In this document: piece by piece, positions 53,278 to 62,105 of the stretch | Layout: every line of letters begins with the position of its first letter | How positions within the stretch are numbered: the first letter of the stretch is position 1 | NCBI GenBank assembly: GCA_035575925.1 | Contig: DATLXK010000050.1 | Coordinates: forward strand, 5,830 to 69,829 | Direction: 5' to 3' | Source of the DNA: DASWTL01 sp035575925 | Lineage (GTDB): Bacteria; Bacteroidota; Bacteroidia; Sphingobacteriales; Sphingobacteriaceae | DNA: 64,000 nt | Position numbers and translations under genes: made by a program | Notes under the pieces: generated by a model | Seen by the model: the letters and a program-made list of their open reading frames with translations, nothing else | Told to the model about the DNA's origin: nothing | The model's database searches: none

Positions 53278-53864
53278 AAATCGAATACTTGGAAGACCAG
53301 ACGCCGTTGGATGAAGATGAAAAGGCAGGATTGCTTATCGCAACGATTACCACAAGAGGAGAATTAGATGAGTTTGAGCAACTCAATATCCAAAAGGCTG
53401 TAGAATGGACATTAAAACATCGTTGGACAGCAAATATAATATTTACAGAAGATTTCCTTATGAAGCTCCATACCAAAATGTATGGTGATGTTTGGAATTG
53501 GGCGGGAAGTTTTCGCAAAACAGATAAAAACATCGGTGTTCCTTATTATAAAATAGGGCCGGACCTTAAATATCTGTTAGGTGATATCTTATATTGGCTT
53601 GAGCATAATACATACACTCCTAACGAAATTGCAATAAGGTTTAAACATCGTATTGTTGCCATCCAATGCTTTCCTAATGGCAATGGCCGGCACTCGCGAT
53701 TAATTGCTGATATTATCATTGAACATGTGTTTAAACAGAATGTCTATACCTGGGGTAGTTCGACTTTGATAAAAGCAGATGAGATGAGAAAAAGCTATAT
53801 AACAGCTTTAAGAGCTGCAGATAATGGTGATATTAAACCATTAGTAGAGTTTGCTCAAAGCTAA
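53268..53864 (+). CDS. Mobile mystery protein B (Fic-domain protein) lacking the catalytic His
   Basis: 198 residues. Fic core: MYGDVWNWAGSFRKTDKNIG (residues 71-90) and the motif region at 127-144. Where active Fic proteins have HPFx(D/E)GNGRxxR and this subfamily usually HPFPNGNGRH, the sequence here is Q133-C-F-P-N-G-N-G-R141. The nucleotide-binding GNGR is kept but the catalytic His is Gln. AMP transfer is therefore doubtful. Partner A is encoded directly upstream. The pair sits next to the recombinase remnant at tRNA-Met, so it belongs to the same relic island. Confidence 0.85.
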   Translation: MGLKIEYLEDQTPLDEDEKAGLLIATITTRGELDEFEQLNIQKAVEWTLKHRWTANIIFTEDFLMKLHTKMYGDVWNWAGSFRKTDKNIGVPYYKIGPDLKYLLGDILYWLEHNTYTPNEIAIRFKHRIVAIQCFPNGNGRHSRLIADIIIEHVFKQNVYTWGSSTLIKADEMRKSYITALRAADNGDIKPLVEFAQS

Positions 53865-54101
53865 AAATCAAAAATAAGCGAATATTAATATGTGGTATGA
53901 TGGCAACCCGACCACAGGTTAAACTCATACAGCAAACGCCAATGCTCGCAAATGATCCACAAAATAGTTCGATAATTGTCCTTTGTGGCTACTATTAAAG
54001 CTGCTTTTTAGTGGCTTTTATTTAGAGATCCTATGTGCGCCAACAATGCGCCAAATTGCACACCGAACAGGAAGTACTTGTTTACCAAGTATTTTACATG
54101 A

Positions 54102-55190
54102 TTATTTGGGGAAGAAGAACTGAACTTGCTTACCTTCATGATCTATTATAAAAATAGTTTTTAAAGAAGAACTCTTTATTTGAATTTGATATTGAAAATC
54201 AGTACCGATCAGCTGAAGTCTGGGGGTATTTTGAAAAGTTACGTTTGGAAAATCTTTCTTCAGATCAGCTAAGGTTGTAGCATATTTACCATACCTGATT
54301 TTAAAGTCCTGCTGCAAATAATAGTATTTCCAAAGCATGCGCGTAAGTGCCTCGGTTTCTGTATGAATAAAACCTTTTTCAGTGCCTGATTCATCTGCAA
54401 ATTTTACAAATCCATACCTTTCGGGGTAATGCAGATTTACCAATCCTTGCGGCGACCATACATAATACGCACTTGGTAACAACCTTCCCTTGGCATCCTG
54501 TTTACGCTCGTATACCCCGTCTTTAATGTCCATTTGATATTGCACGCGGGAAAAATTCATTCTCCATACAGAGCCGACTAATGGAAGGTTGCGTCCAACC
54601 AGGGAATTGAGAGGAAATGCTAATTCAATACCCCATGATTTATCTTTATCTGAAGGATCATTTAATGTACCATTAATGTTAACAGCCTTTTTCAAACCCT
54701 TTATATCCCATGCGCTAAGCGGCATGCCACCGTTCCGATAGGGTTTAGTCATGAACAGATCCCATACTGCTTCAAATGCATTTATCTGGAATTCTATGTA
54801 ATTATGACTATCGCCGTCGGGGTCTATAAATATCTCCAGGCAATTATTATGGAAAATAGATTGATCATGGTCTTTTAGCTTGGCCCAGATGTGCTCCTCT
54901 CTGAATTCAGTATACACATATAAAAAATCTTTATCCCATAGCATTTTATATCTCGTAGAATAAGGGTCTATACTATCGCGTTTTCCTTGTATCTCTACAA
55001 ACGCATCAGACCATTGCGCTTTTGACCAGGCTTGTTCAGAACCTTTTCCATCGATATTAATAACCTCTGAGGTTTTTATTATAGCATATTGACGGGGTCT
55101 AATTAACAAAGGAGCAAGATCAGCATCATTCTTTTGCGCTTCTACCTTGCCGGAAAGAAATACCAAAATAAACAAATGATAAAATTTCAT
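54102..55190 (-). CDS. Secreted carbohydrate-binding family 9-like protein
   Basis: 362 residues with a signal peptide (1-18, cleavage after VEA). The N-terminal two thirds are CBM9-like: INIDGKGSEQAWSKAQWSDAF near residue 45, LWDKDFLYVYTEFREEHIWAKLKDHD, and the FHNNCLEIFIDPDGDSHNYIEFQINAF motif that binds metal or sugar. About 90 residues at the end are a strand-rich extra domain. It probably binds polysaccharide or a related ligand outside the inner membrane. No linked glycoside hydrolase is seen. Confidence 0.82.
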   Translation of the reverse strand: MKFYHLFILVFLSGKVEAQKNDADLAPLLIRPRQYAIIKTSEVINIDGKGSEQAWSKAQWSDAFVEIQGKRDSIDPYSTRYKMLWDKDFLYVYTEFREEHIWAKLKDHDQSIFHNNCLEIFIDPDGDSHNYIEFQINAFEAVWDLFMTKPYRNGGMPLSAWDIKGLKKAVNINGTLNDPSDKDKSWGIELAFPLNSLVGRNLPLVGSVWRMNFSRVQYQMDIKDGVYERKQDAKGRLLPSAYYVWSPQGLVNLHYPERYGFVKFADESGTEKGFIHTETEALTRMLWKYYYLQQDFKIRYGKYATTLADLKKDFPNVTFQNTPRLQLIGTDFQYQIQIKSSSLKTIFIIDHEGKQVQFFFPK

Positions 55191-55474
55191 ATTAATGTAG
55201 AATAAAACGGGCTTTGTTAATATTTAAAAAAACCATAATGCCTGTTAAATTTAACTTTTGATTTTAACAAAATATTATTTTTACAAATGTTTTCTTAAAG
55301 TTTACTTTAATTATTTCACACTTATTTTTTTAGTTACAATCTATATATACCTTTACGGTGTAAGATTTTAAAAAGAAGCCAACTGATGTTTAAATTCATT
55401 AAACTTTATCAATTTTACAACACTACGTGTACATTTTTGTATATATAACAACAACAATATAATAGCATTATAAC

Positions 55475-56137
55475 ATGCAAGATAAAAACGGATTGACTCC
55501 AACATTTTTTTGTGTGCCTGACATTACAGGCTTTACAAAATTCATTGCTACTGCGGATATTCATTTTACAAAAGAGGTTATTCCTGCGCTTCTAAGAAAG
55601 CTTATCGAAGCAAATGTTATTAAAATGAATATAGGAGAAATAGAAGGGGATGCCATTTTTTTTTACAAAACCGGTCGACTTCCTTCCATAAAACAAGTTG
55701 CAGATCAGTGCAAAGTGCTTTATAAAGCATTTTCAAGTTTTATTGAGAACCTTGAAATAAATGACTTTGAAAACTATAGTAAATATCTGGCCGATGATCA
55801 GTTAGGTCTAAAAATTATAATCCATTACGGAAATATTAGTCTGGCCAATATTAAAGGTCGCATAAAACTGTTGGGAGAGGATGTAATTATAGCACACAAA
55901 CTTTTAAAGAATAGTGTTAATGAATACAATTATATACTGCTGACTGAAAAATATCTATCTAAGATAAGAAATAAGAAAAATCTGTCTGAATGGTTTCACT
56001 GGGAAGAGCTTGTACCCGGCATGGAAAGCTATGAGTATATAGGTGATGTAAAATATTTTTACATTTCGCTGGAAAAAATAGAAGATATGACAGAAGTAAT
56101 TTTACAACTTAAGCCCCATACGAAGAAAACAACATAA
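55475..56137 (+). CDS. DUF2652 protein, class III nucleotide cyclase-like
   Basis: 220 residues. The fold resembles class III cyclases: Asp16 in PDITGFTKF and Asp59 in EIEGDAIFF stand where the two metal-binding Asp are. In place of the transition-state Asn and Arg, however, the protein has Ile138 and Lys142 (GEDVIIAHKL). Glu56 sits where the purine-selecting residue is expected. The enzyme could therefore be an unusual cyclase or have lost activity. It converges on, and overlaps by 29 bp, the HD-Pycsar effector gene. Confidence 0.75.
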   Translation: MQDKNGLTPTFFCVPDITGFTKFIATADIHFTKEVIPALLRKLIEANVIKMNIGEIEGDAIFFYKTGRLPSIKQVADQCKVLYKAFSSFIENLEINDFENYSKYLADDQLGLKIIIHYGNISLANIKGRIKLLGEDVIIAHKLLKNSVNEYNYILLTEKYLSKIRNKKNLSEWFHWEELVPGMESYEYIGDVKYFYISLEKIEDMTEVILQLKPHTKKTT

Positions 56138-57314
56138 TTGCTATAAACCCGACAGCACAAATAACTAAGCCTCCCATAAATAAGTTGTATGACCATGTTA
56201 AAAGTTTATACTTTTTAACCAATACACTTCCCAGGTAATAAATATCTACAGACATACTATCATATAGCTCATCTTTTTCGTCTTTTAACCGTTTTATATG
56301 GTTCACAAATTCCGTTAGATCTAACTGAGCAAAGTTTCCGAAAAATATTGCACTACCTTTCTTCTGCTTAAGCTCGAATTTTTCTTTTGTGGTTACGTTT
56401 GGCCGGGCTGATAAAATTGCAAAAACCACGGCTGATAGACTTGTTATTAACAATAATGCGATAGGAAATACAAAACGTATGCTTGATAATTCCCCACCGC
56501 TGCTAAACGTATATCCGGAACCAAAAAGGGTAATAATAAGAGATATTATGATCGTGTTTATACTGATCATAATATTTGCTTTATTATCAGCTATTCCACT
56601 TAAATCCACATGATATTGATAAATGGAACGATATAATGTTTCTATTCCCCGTCCTTCTTTTTTTAACTTTTCATTATTGCTGTTAACCTTGCTATCCAGT
56701 TTAAGTTTTTCATTTTTAAGTACTTCGATCTTCAATCTTTGATTCCGGATATTTTCCTCTCTCTGATCGTTATAATTTATTGTAGCCTCTTCAGTTTTAA
56801 AATTTTTACTTATTAAAAAATTCAATTGTGCTTCTGCCCACTCTACTTCAGAGTAATCCTTTTTTAACAGCCTTTCCCACTCAATTCGTAAGAGTTGTGC
56901 TCTGTTATCAAAATTTTTCTTACCAATATTTATATAATCTGCATCATGCAATATTTCCTGCAAAGTTCCATCCGGTGCAGCATTCCATCTGGTAGATAAT
57001 ATTAATGTTTCGATTTCTTTCTGATCCTCAAGAGGATACTCACCCCTTAAAAATTCTTTTAATATTTCAATGCTTTTCTCTTCATGCCCTGCGTATGCCT
57101 GTGTATAACCAGTATCATGAAACCATGCCGCTAGTGCAAGAACTTCGTAATCACGGGTGGTTAGGTTATATTTTTCGCCTAGCTCCTTGCAGTATTTAAC
57201 TGTTTCCGTAGTATGCTTATAATTATGATATAAATGATCACTGCTAAGCTTCTCTTTAAATAAATTAAATATAAACTCTGATGCTTCTTTTACTACAGGA
57301 TTGCTGTTCTTCAT
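56109..57314 (-). CDS. HD-domain protein with C-terminal Pycsar effector-type membrane domain (DUF5706)
   Basis: 401 residues. Residues 1-170 form an HD phosphohydrolase domain: His34 (YKHTTETV), His66-Asp67 (WFHDTGY) and Asp124 (HDAD). A coiled coil (about 185-225) leads to a membrane domain with three helices (247-266, 281-302, 371-396) and the motif GIADNKANIMISINTIIISL, as in PycTM effectors. PycTM proteins are membrane-disrupting effectors of the Pycsar antiphage system switched on by cCMP or cUMP. The HD fusion suggests built-in hydrolysis of the signal. The HD-fused form is widespread in Bacteroidota, so a housekeeping role is also possible. Confidence 0.82.
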   Translation of the reverse strand: MKNSNPVVKEASEFIFNLFKEKLSSDHLYHNYKHTTETVKYCKELGEKYNLTTRDYEVLALAAWFHDTGYTQAYAGHEEKSIEILKEFLRGEYPLEDQKEIETLILSTRWNAAPDGTLQEILHDADYINIGKKNFDNRAQLLRIEWERLLKKDYSEVEWAEAQLNFLISKNFKTEEATINYNDQREENIRNQRLKIEVLKNEKLKLDSKVNSNNEKLKKEGRGIETLYRSIYQYHVDLSGIADNKANIMISINTIIISLIITLFGSGYTFSSGGELSSIRFVFPIALLLITSLSAVVFAILSARPNVTTKEKFELKQKKGSAIFFGNFAQLDLTEFVNHIKRLKDEKDELYDSMSVDIYYLGSVLVKKYKLLTWSYNLFMGGLVICAVGFIAIMLFSSYGA

Positions 57315-57405
57315 TTTTTATTCTGTCTATTATCCTTAATTATAAAACTAAGGTAACTAAATTGGGTTATTAATGTGTTTTAACATTAATTTAATGTACA
57401 CGTAC

Positions 57406-58302
57406 ATGAACAGAGTTAGCGCGGTTTTGTTAGTATTTTTTTTAATTTCCTGTGGTTCAGGGCAAAGTGGCGAAGATAAGAGTACGTCTTTGCCTGAGCC
57501 CGAAATTGCAAAAAACGATAAGAAATATGTAGTTCCCCAAACCCTTAAAGAAATTTCGGGAATATCGTTTATTGCAGACAGCATAGTAGTAGCAATTGAA
57601 GACGAAAAAGGCCTGTTATACTTTTTTGATCTTGGGAAACAACAAATTATAAAAACGTATCAGTTTGGTGACGAGGAAGACTATGAGGATGTTGCTGTAG
57701 TTGATAATACTGTTTATATTGTAACCTCAACAGGACATATTCTTGAAATTCCAAACTTTAAAACCAAGCCATCACCTACAAAAGTTTATAATACACCGCT
57801 AAAGACTAAAAACAATATTGAAGGTTTAACTTATGATAAGGACAATAATCGTTTGCTATTAGCCGTAAAAGATGAAGGCCTGCATGATGATATAAATAAA
57901 GATATTTATGCCTTTGACCTCAAAACCAATCAACTTAATACTACTGCAGTTTATTCGATTAAATTAAAAGAGATTGAAGAATTTTATAGGGGAGATAAAC
58001 TTGAGGAAACTTCCAAAAAATTCCTAAAAGCTTTTGGAAACGAAAAATTGAATAAAGTCTTCAGAACATCAGCTCTTGCTATTCATCCAAAAACTAAAGA
58101 CATTTATGTCTTATCTTCATTAAATAATATGATTGCCGTTTTGGCCGCAGATAACGGTAAAATTAAAAACATAATCGAGCTGCGTGGAAAAGATTACAAC
58201 CAACCTGAAGGCCTGGCGTTTGCCCCGGACGGTAGATTATATGTTTCTAACGAAAGCAATGGTAAGATTGCAAACATTATCCGAATAAAACATGAACAAT
58301 AA
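57406..58302 (+). CDS. Lipoprotein with beta-propeller-like SdiA-regulated fold
   Basis: 298 residues from ATG 57406; upstream frame adds 11 residues of no use. A lipobox (LISC, Cys about residue 15) indicates a lipoprotein. The rest has repeated strand patterns (LKEISGISFIADSIVVAIED, YEDVAVVDNTVYIVTSTG, NIEGLTYDKDNNRLLLAVKD, QPEGLAFAPDGRLYVSNES), as in SdiA-regulated/NHL-like propellers. Such proteins bind unknown ligands in the periplasm or at the surface. It overlaps the next gene by 11 bp. Confidence 0.78.
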   Translation: MNRVSAVLLVFFLISCGSGQSGEDKSTSLPEPEIAKNDKKYVVPQTLKEISGISFIADSIVVAIEDEKGLLYFFDLGKQQIIKTYQFGDEEDYEDVAVVDNTVYIVTSTGHILEIPNFKTKPSPTKVYNTPLKTKNNIEGLTYDKDNNRLLLAVKDEGLHDDINKDIYAFDLKTNQLNTTAVYSIKLKEIEEFYRGDKLEETSKKFLKAFGNEKLNKVFRTSALAIHPKTKDIYVLSSLNNMIAVLAADNGKIKNIIELRGKDYNQPEGLAFAPDGRLYVSNESNGKIANIIRIKHEQ

Positions 58303-61300
58303 TTTTAAAAACAGACTAATTCCATTTTTTTTTACTGCCATACTTCTGTCATCATGCCTTTCCTATAAACCCTATTATGCTAAAAAACAAGCCAACTGGG
58401 AAACCGCCAACAGTCCGGACTCTTTAAAACTAAAATATTCTGTTTATTTAATTGGCGATGTCGGCAATCCTGACAAAGACAGGCAGGAGCCCAGTCTTAA
58501 ACTTTTGCAATCACAGATTTACTCCAATGATACCATAAAAATCAAAGGCTCGAATATTGATACGATGGTACGCTCGTCTAGCAAAAAAGATGTGGTAATT
58601 TTTCTTGGGGATAATATATACAACGCTGGTCTTCCAAAGCCTGATGATGCAGATCGAAAAGAAAAAGAGCGTCGTATAATAGAGCAAATGAAGGTTGTGA
58701 AAGGCTTTAAAGGGCGTGCTATTTTTATTCCGGGCAATCATGACTGGAACGAGTGGAGGCCAGGCGGACTTGAAGCCGTTAATCGCCAGGAAGAGTTTGT
58801 AGAAAACTATCTGGATTCGGCGGATGTCTTTTTACCCAGTAATGGCTGCGCAGGCCCTGTGGAACTTCAATTAGGAAATGATCTGGTTGTTATAGTTATA
58901 GACACCCAATGGTGGTTACATCATTTCGAAAAGCCAATGGCTCCTGACAATGGTTGTGAAACCGGAAGCAGGCTTGATGTTATCCAGGCTGTTCGGGATA
59001 TCATGTTGCGAAATAAGGGGAAAAATATTGTAATTGCCCAGCATCATCCGTTGTTTAGTAACGGGCAACATGGAGGATATTATTCCTTTAGCGATTACCT
59101 TTTCCCATTAACCCTTATTCGTGATAATTTATTTATTCCATTACCAGTTATTGGAGCCATTTATCCTTTAATGCGCCAATATGGAGTTTCCCCACAAGAT
59201 ATATCAAATAAAGATTATCAGCAGCTTAAAAGAGGTTTGCTATCTGTTCTTGAAGAAGAGAAAAATGTAGTTATTGCGGCCGGCCATGAACATTCATTAC
59301 AGTTTCATAAATACAACGAGCTGAATCACATTGTTAGTGGCAGCGGATCAAAAATTAAAGGCATTACTACTGCAAATAACGCTTCTTTTGCTGCCGCAGA
59401 AAAAGGTTTTGCAAAATTAAACTACTATGATAACGGCCAGTGCTGGGTAGAATTCTGGACACCGGTAGGTGATGGATCAACGGGAAAAGTGTTATACCGA
59501 ACTCCTTTATACGCTATTGCACCAAAAGGCAATGCAGAATTGCGTCAAGAGGCGCTTATCAGTTATAAAGACAGTGTAAAAGTAATTGCTGCAGGAGAGC
59601 AATATTCGGCAAAAGCCGTTAAAAGTAACTTTTTGGGAGAACATTATCGCGAGGTTTGGGCCACACCCATAAAAGCTAACTATTTAGATATGAGTTCCTT
59701 TGCCGGAGGATTAACCCCGATTAAATTGGGAGGAGGCAGGCAAACTACTTCTCTTCAAATGAAAGGAAAAGATGGTAATGTTTATCAATTCAGATCAATT
59801 AGTAAGGATCCTTCTGCTGTATTACCAGACGCATTTCTCAGAACATTTGCTGATGAATTTATACAAGACCAAATCTCTTCCTCCCATCCTTATGGAGGAC
59901 TAATAGTGCCCGATATGGCAAAAGCTATTGGAATATACCATGTAGTGCCACAATTAGTTTATATGCCCTTTACAAGTTCTTTAGGGCCTTATTTGCAAGA
60001 TGTTGGCGGAAAATTAGGCACTATTGAGGCGCGCCCGGATGATGACGTATCTGATTTTAAATCTTTCGGTAATGCTGCAAAAGCGGTTAGCACTACTAAA
60101 ATGTATCAAAAAATCACGGAAGACAACGATAATATGGTTGATCAGGAGATGCTTCTGAAATCACGCTTATTTGATATTTTAATAGGCGACTGGGATAGGC
60201 ATGAAGATCAATGGAGATGGGCAGAATTTGATGCAGGTGACACTACGCTCTATCGTCCTATAGCACGTGATCATGATCAGGCATTCGCTAAGTATGATGG
60301 AATCATTCCTAAATTATTGAGTAAAATGCTACCTGATATACAATCCTTTGAGTTGAATATCGGCACTCTTACAAAAATTTCTCTCGCTGCAAGAAATCTT
60401 GACAGAAACCTGTTAAATAAATTAAGCAAATCTCAATGGCAATCTGCGGCAATTGAAATCCAAAATAAACTAACTGATCAAGTGATTGAAGCTGCTGTTC
60501 GTAAAATGCCGGCCGAGGCCTTCACTATTTCAGGACAGGAAATTATAACCAAGCTTAAATCCCGCAGAGCCCAATTAAATAAAGCTGCTGATGACTATTA
60601 TGACATTCTTGCCAATAAGGTAACCATTTATGGTTCTGATAAAAAAGAATTTTTCCAGGTTTTTCGTAAAGGCGACGAAACTCAGGTTACCATTCATAAG
60701 ATCAACAAGGATAACAAGATCGATAATATGATATATGACCGAACATTCTATCCATTTGAGACTAAAGAAATAATTTTTTATGCTTTAGATGGGAAGGATA
60801 GTGTATTAATGGAAGGCAATGGAAGTAATACTATTAAATTTAGAATAATTGGGGGGCCTGGTGAAGATGTGATCATAGATAATTCCACATCCGGAAGAAA
60901 CCTGGTTTATGACAGTTCTACAGAAAATAATACTATAAAACCAGGAAACAATACAGTTATGGAAGTTTCTGACAAATACTATGTTAATAATTATGACAGA
61001 AATACTTTCAAATACGACAAATCAGGCATTATACCTTATCCCGATTTGAATGGAGATGATGGGATATTTATTGGCGCAGGATTTAGCTGGAAACATTATA
61101 GTTTCAGAAAAGAACCTTATAGCTTTGAACAAAAGCTGGTTGCGAATGCAGCACCTAAAACATGGGCGTATAATATAAAATATGATGGTACTTTTTACTC
61201 CTTGTTTAGTCTTAATGATGACCTGCTGTTTAATGCTTCGTATAATAATCCAAAATATATCCTTAATTACTTTGGTGAAGGAAATTCATCAGCATATGTA

Positions 61301-62056
61301 AATGATATTGATTTCTATAGAGTGCGGAGTACGAATTTAAGTGTCAACGCTTTTTATCAGCATAGATTTACTAAAGTGTTTAAAATTGGTATGGGGCCGG
61401 GGTATGAATCTTACAGAATAGCCAGAACTGAAAACAGGTTTGTGAATTCTTCAACATTTCCGGAATCTAATAGTATTGACAAACCTTTCAACTTTGGAAC
61501 CATCCGAACTTATGCAGATCTGGATTTCGTTAATGATCCGTTATTTCCAACTTCAGGTGTTAAATGGCGAACAGAAGCTAATTATTTTAATGAATTTGAA
61601 GGGGATAAATCAAAGTTTGGCCAGCTTAAAAGTATCGTCTCGGTTTATGGAACCCCTAACTTTAACTATCCGGTTACTGTAGCACTACGGTTCGGTGGAG
61701 CTATGAATATCGGGAAAGACTATAAATTTTTTCAGGCAAACTCTCTTGGCACTAACACTTATTTGAGAGGATTTAGAAACAACAGGTTTACTGGCGATTC
61801 TTATCTATTTCAGAATACCGAGTTAAGATTTAAAATAAACACCTTACGCAACTATTTATTTTCAGGAAACTTTGGGCTTTTTGGATTTTTTGATTCAGGA
61901 AGGGTTTTCTCAGACGTTGCTGAAGATAATACGTGGCATTATGGATATGGCCCGGGTTTATGGATGAACTTTTACAATAAGATAACCGTGTCTGCCGGAT
62001 ATGGGATTTCAAAAGAAGACCGTGTAATTTCTTTAAAGGCTGGTTTAAGCTTTTAA
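58292..62056 (+). CDS. Lipoprotein: metallophosphoesterase, kinase-like region and BamA/TamA-type barrel
   Basis: 1,254 residues. Lipobox LLSSC (Cys22). Residues 50-400 are a calcineurin-like phosphoesterase: Asp56 (YLIGDVG), GDN 106-108, GNHDW 148-152, AQHHPLF near 250 and GHEHS. Residues about 440-830 contain DILIGDWDRHEDQWRW near 630 and ARDHDQAF, similar in pattern to HipA/FAM20-type kinases. The last 350 residues are an outer membrane barrel of the surface-antigen (BamA/TamA) type. The protein is presumably anchored in the outer membrane. Translationally coupled to the lipoprotein upstream. Substrates unknown. Confidence 0.82.
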   Translation: MNNNFKNRLIPFFFTAILLSSCLSYKPYYAKKQANWETANSPDSLKLKYSVYLIGDVGNPDKDRQEPSLKLLQSQIYSNDTIKIKGSNIDTMVRSSSKKDVVIFLGDNIYNAGLPKPDDADRKEKERRIIEQMKVVKGFKGRAIFIPGNHDWNEWRPGGLEAVNRQEEFVENYLDSADVFLPSNGCAGPVELQLGNDLVVIVIDTQWWLHHFEKPMAPDNGCETGSRLDVIQAVRDIMLRNKGKNIVIAQHHPLFSNGQHGGYYSFSDYLFPLTLIRDNLFIPLPVIGAIYPLMRQYGVSPQDISNKDYQQLKRGLLSVLEEEKNVVIAAGHEHSLQFHKYNELNHIVSGSGSKIKGITTANNASFAAAEKGFAKLNYYDNGQCWVEFWTPVGDGSTGKVLYRTPLYAIAPKGNAELRQEALISYKDSVKVIAAGEQYSAKAVKSNFLGEHYREVWATPIKANYLDMSSFAGGLTPIKLGGGRQTTSLQMKGKDGNVYQFRSISKDPSAVLPDAFLRTFADEFIQDQISSSHPYGGLIVPDMAKAIGIYHVVPQLVYMPFTSSLGPYLQDVGGKLGTIEARPDDDVSDFKSFGNAAKAVSTTKMYQKITEDNDNMVDQEMLLKSRLFDILIGDWDRHEDQWRWAEFDAGDTTLYRPIARDHDQAFAKYDGIIPKLLSKMLPDIQSFELNIGTLTKISLAARNLDRNLLNKLSKSQWQSAAIEIQNKLTDQVIEAAVRKMPAEAFTISGQEIITKLKSRRAQLNKAADDYYDILANKVTIYGSDKKEFFQVFRKGDETQVTIHKINKDNKIDNMIYDRTFYPFETKEIIFYALDGKDSVLMEGNGSNTIKFRIIGGPGEDVIIDNSTSGRNLVYDSSTENNTIKPGNNTVMEVSDKYYVNNYDRNTFKYDKSGIIPYPDLNGDDGIFIGAGFSWKHYSFRKEPYSFEQKLVANAAPKTWAYNIKYDGTFYSLFSLNDDLLFNASYNNPKYILNYFGEGNSSAYVNDIDFYRVRSTNLSVNAFYQHRFTKVFKIGMGPGYESYRIARTENRFVNSSTFPESNSIDKPFNFGTIRTYADLDFVNDPLFPTSGVKWRTEANYFNEFEGDKSKFGQLKSIVSVYGTPNFNYPVTVALRFGGAMNIGKDYKFFQANSLGTNTYLRGFRNNRFTGDSYLFQNTELRFKINTLRNYLFSGNFGLFGFFDSGRVFSDVAEDNTWHYGYGPGLWMNFYNKITVSAGYGISKEDRVISLKAGLSF

Positions 62057-62094
62057 CAAAAGAGCAGGCGATTTTCCGCCTGCTCTTTTGTTAA
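62053..62094. terminator. Bidirectional terminator
   Basis: An 18-bp perfect inverted repeat (TTAACAAAAGAGCAGGCG 62053-62070 and its complement 62077-62094, loop ATTTTC) between the converging barrel gene and S8 protease. A and T runs on both arms support termination in both directions. Confidence 0.88.
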
Positions 62095-62105
62095 ACTGTT
62101 GGAGA

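Noticed and set aside
53865..54101. Gene or integrase remnant between the Fic gene and the CBM9-like gene
   Set aside because: Short frames on both strands show no recognisable motif. The repeated TGCGCCAA words near 54030-54055 are suggestive of mobile DNA, but too little remains to call.
55475..57314. Canonical Pycsar defence operon
   Set aside because: The genes are convergent, the cyclase-like protein lacks the usual Asn/Arg, and the effector is HD-fused. Reported only as a candidate signalling pair.
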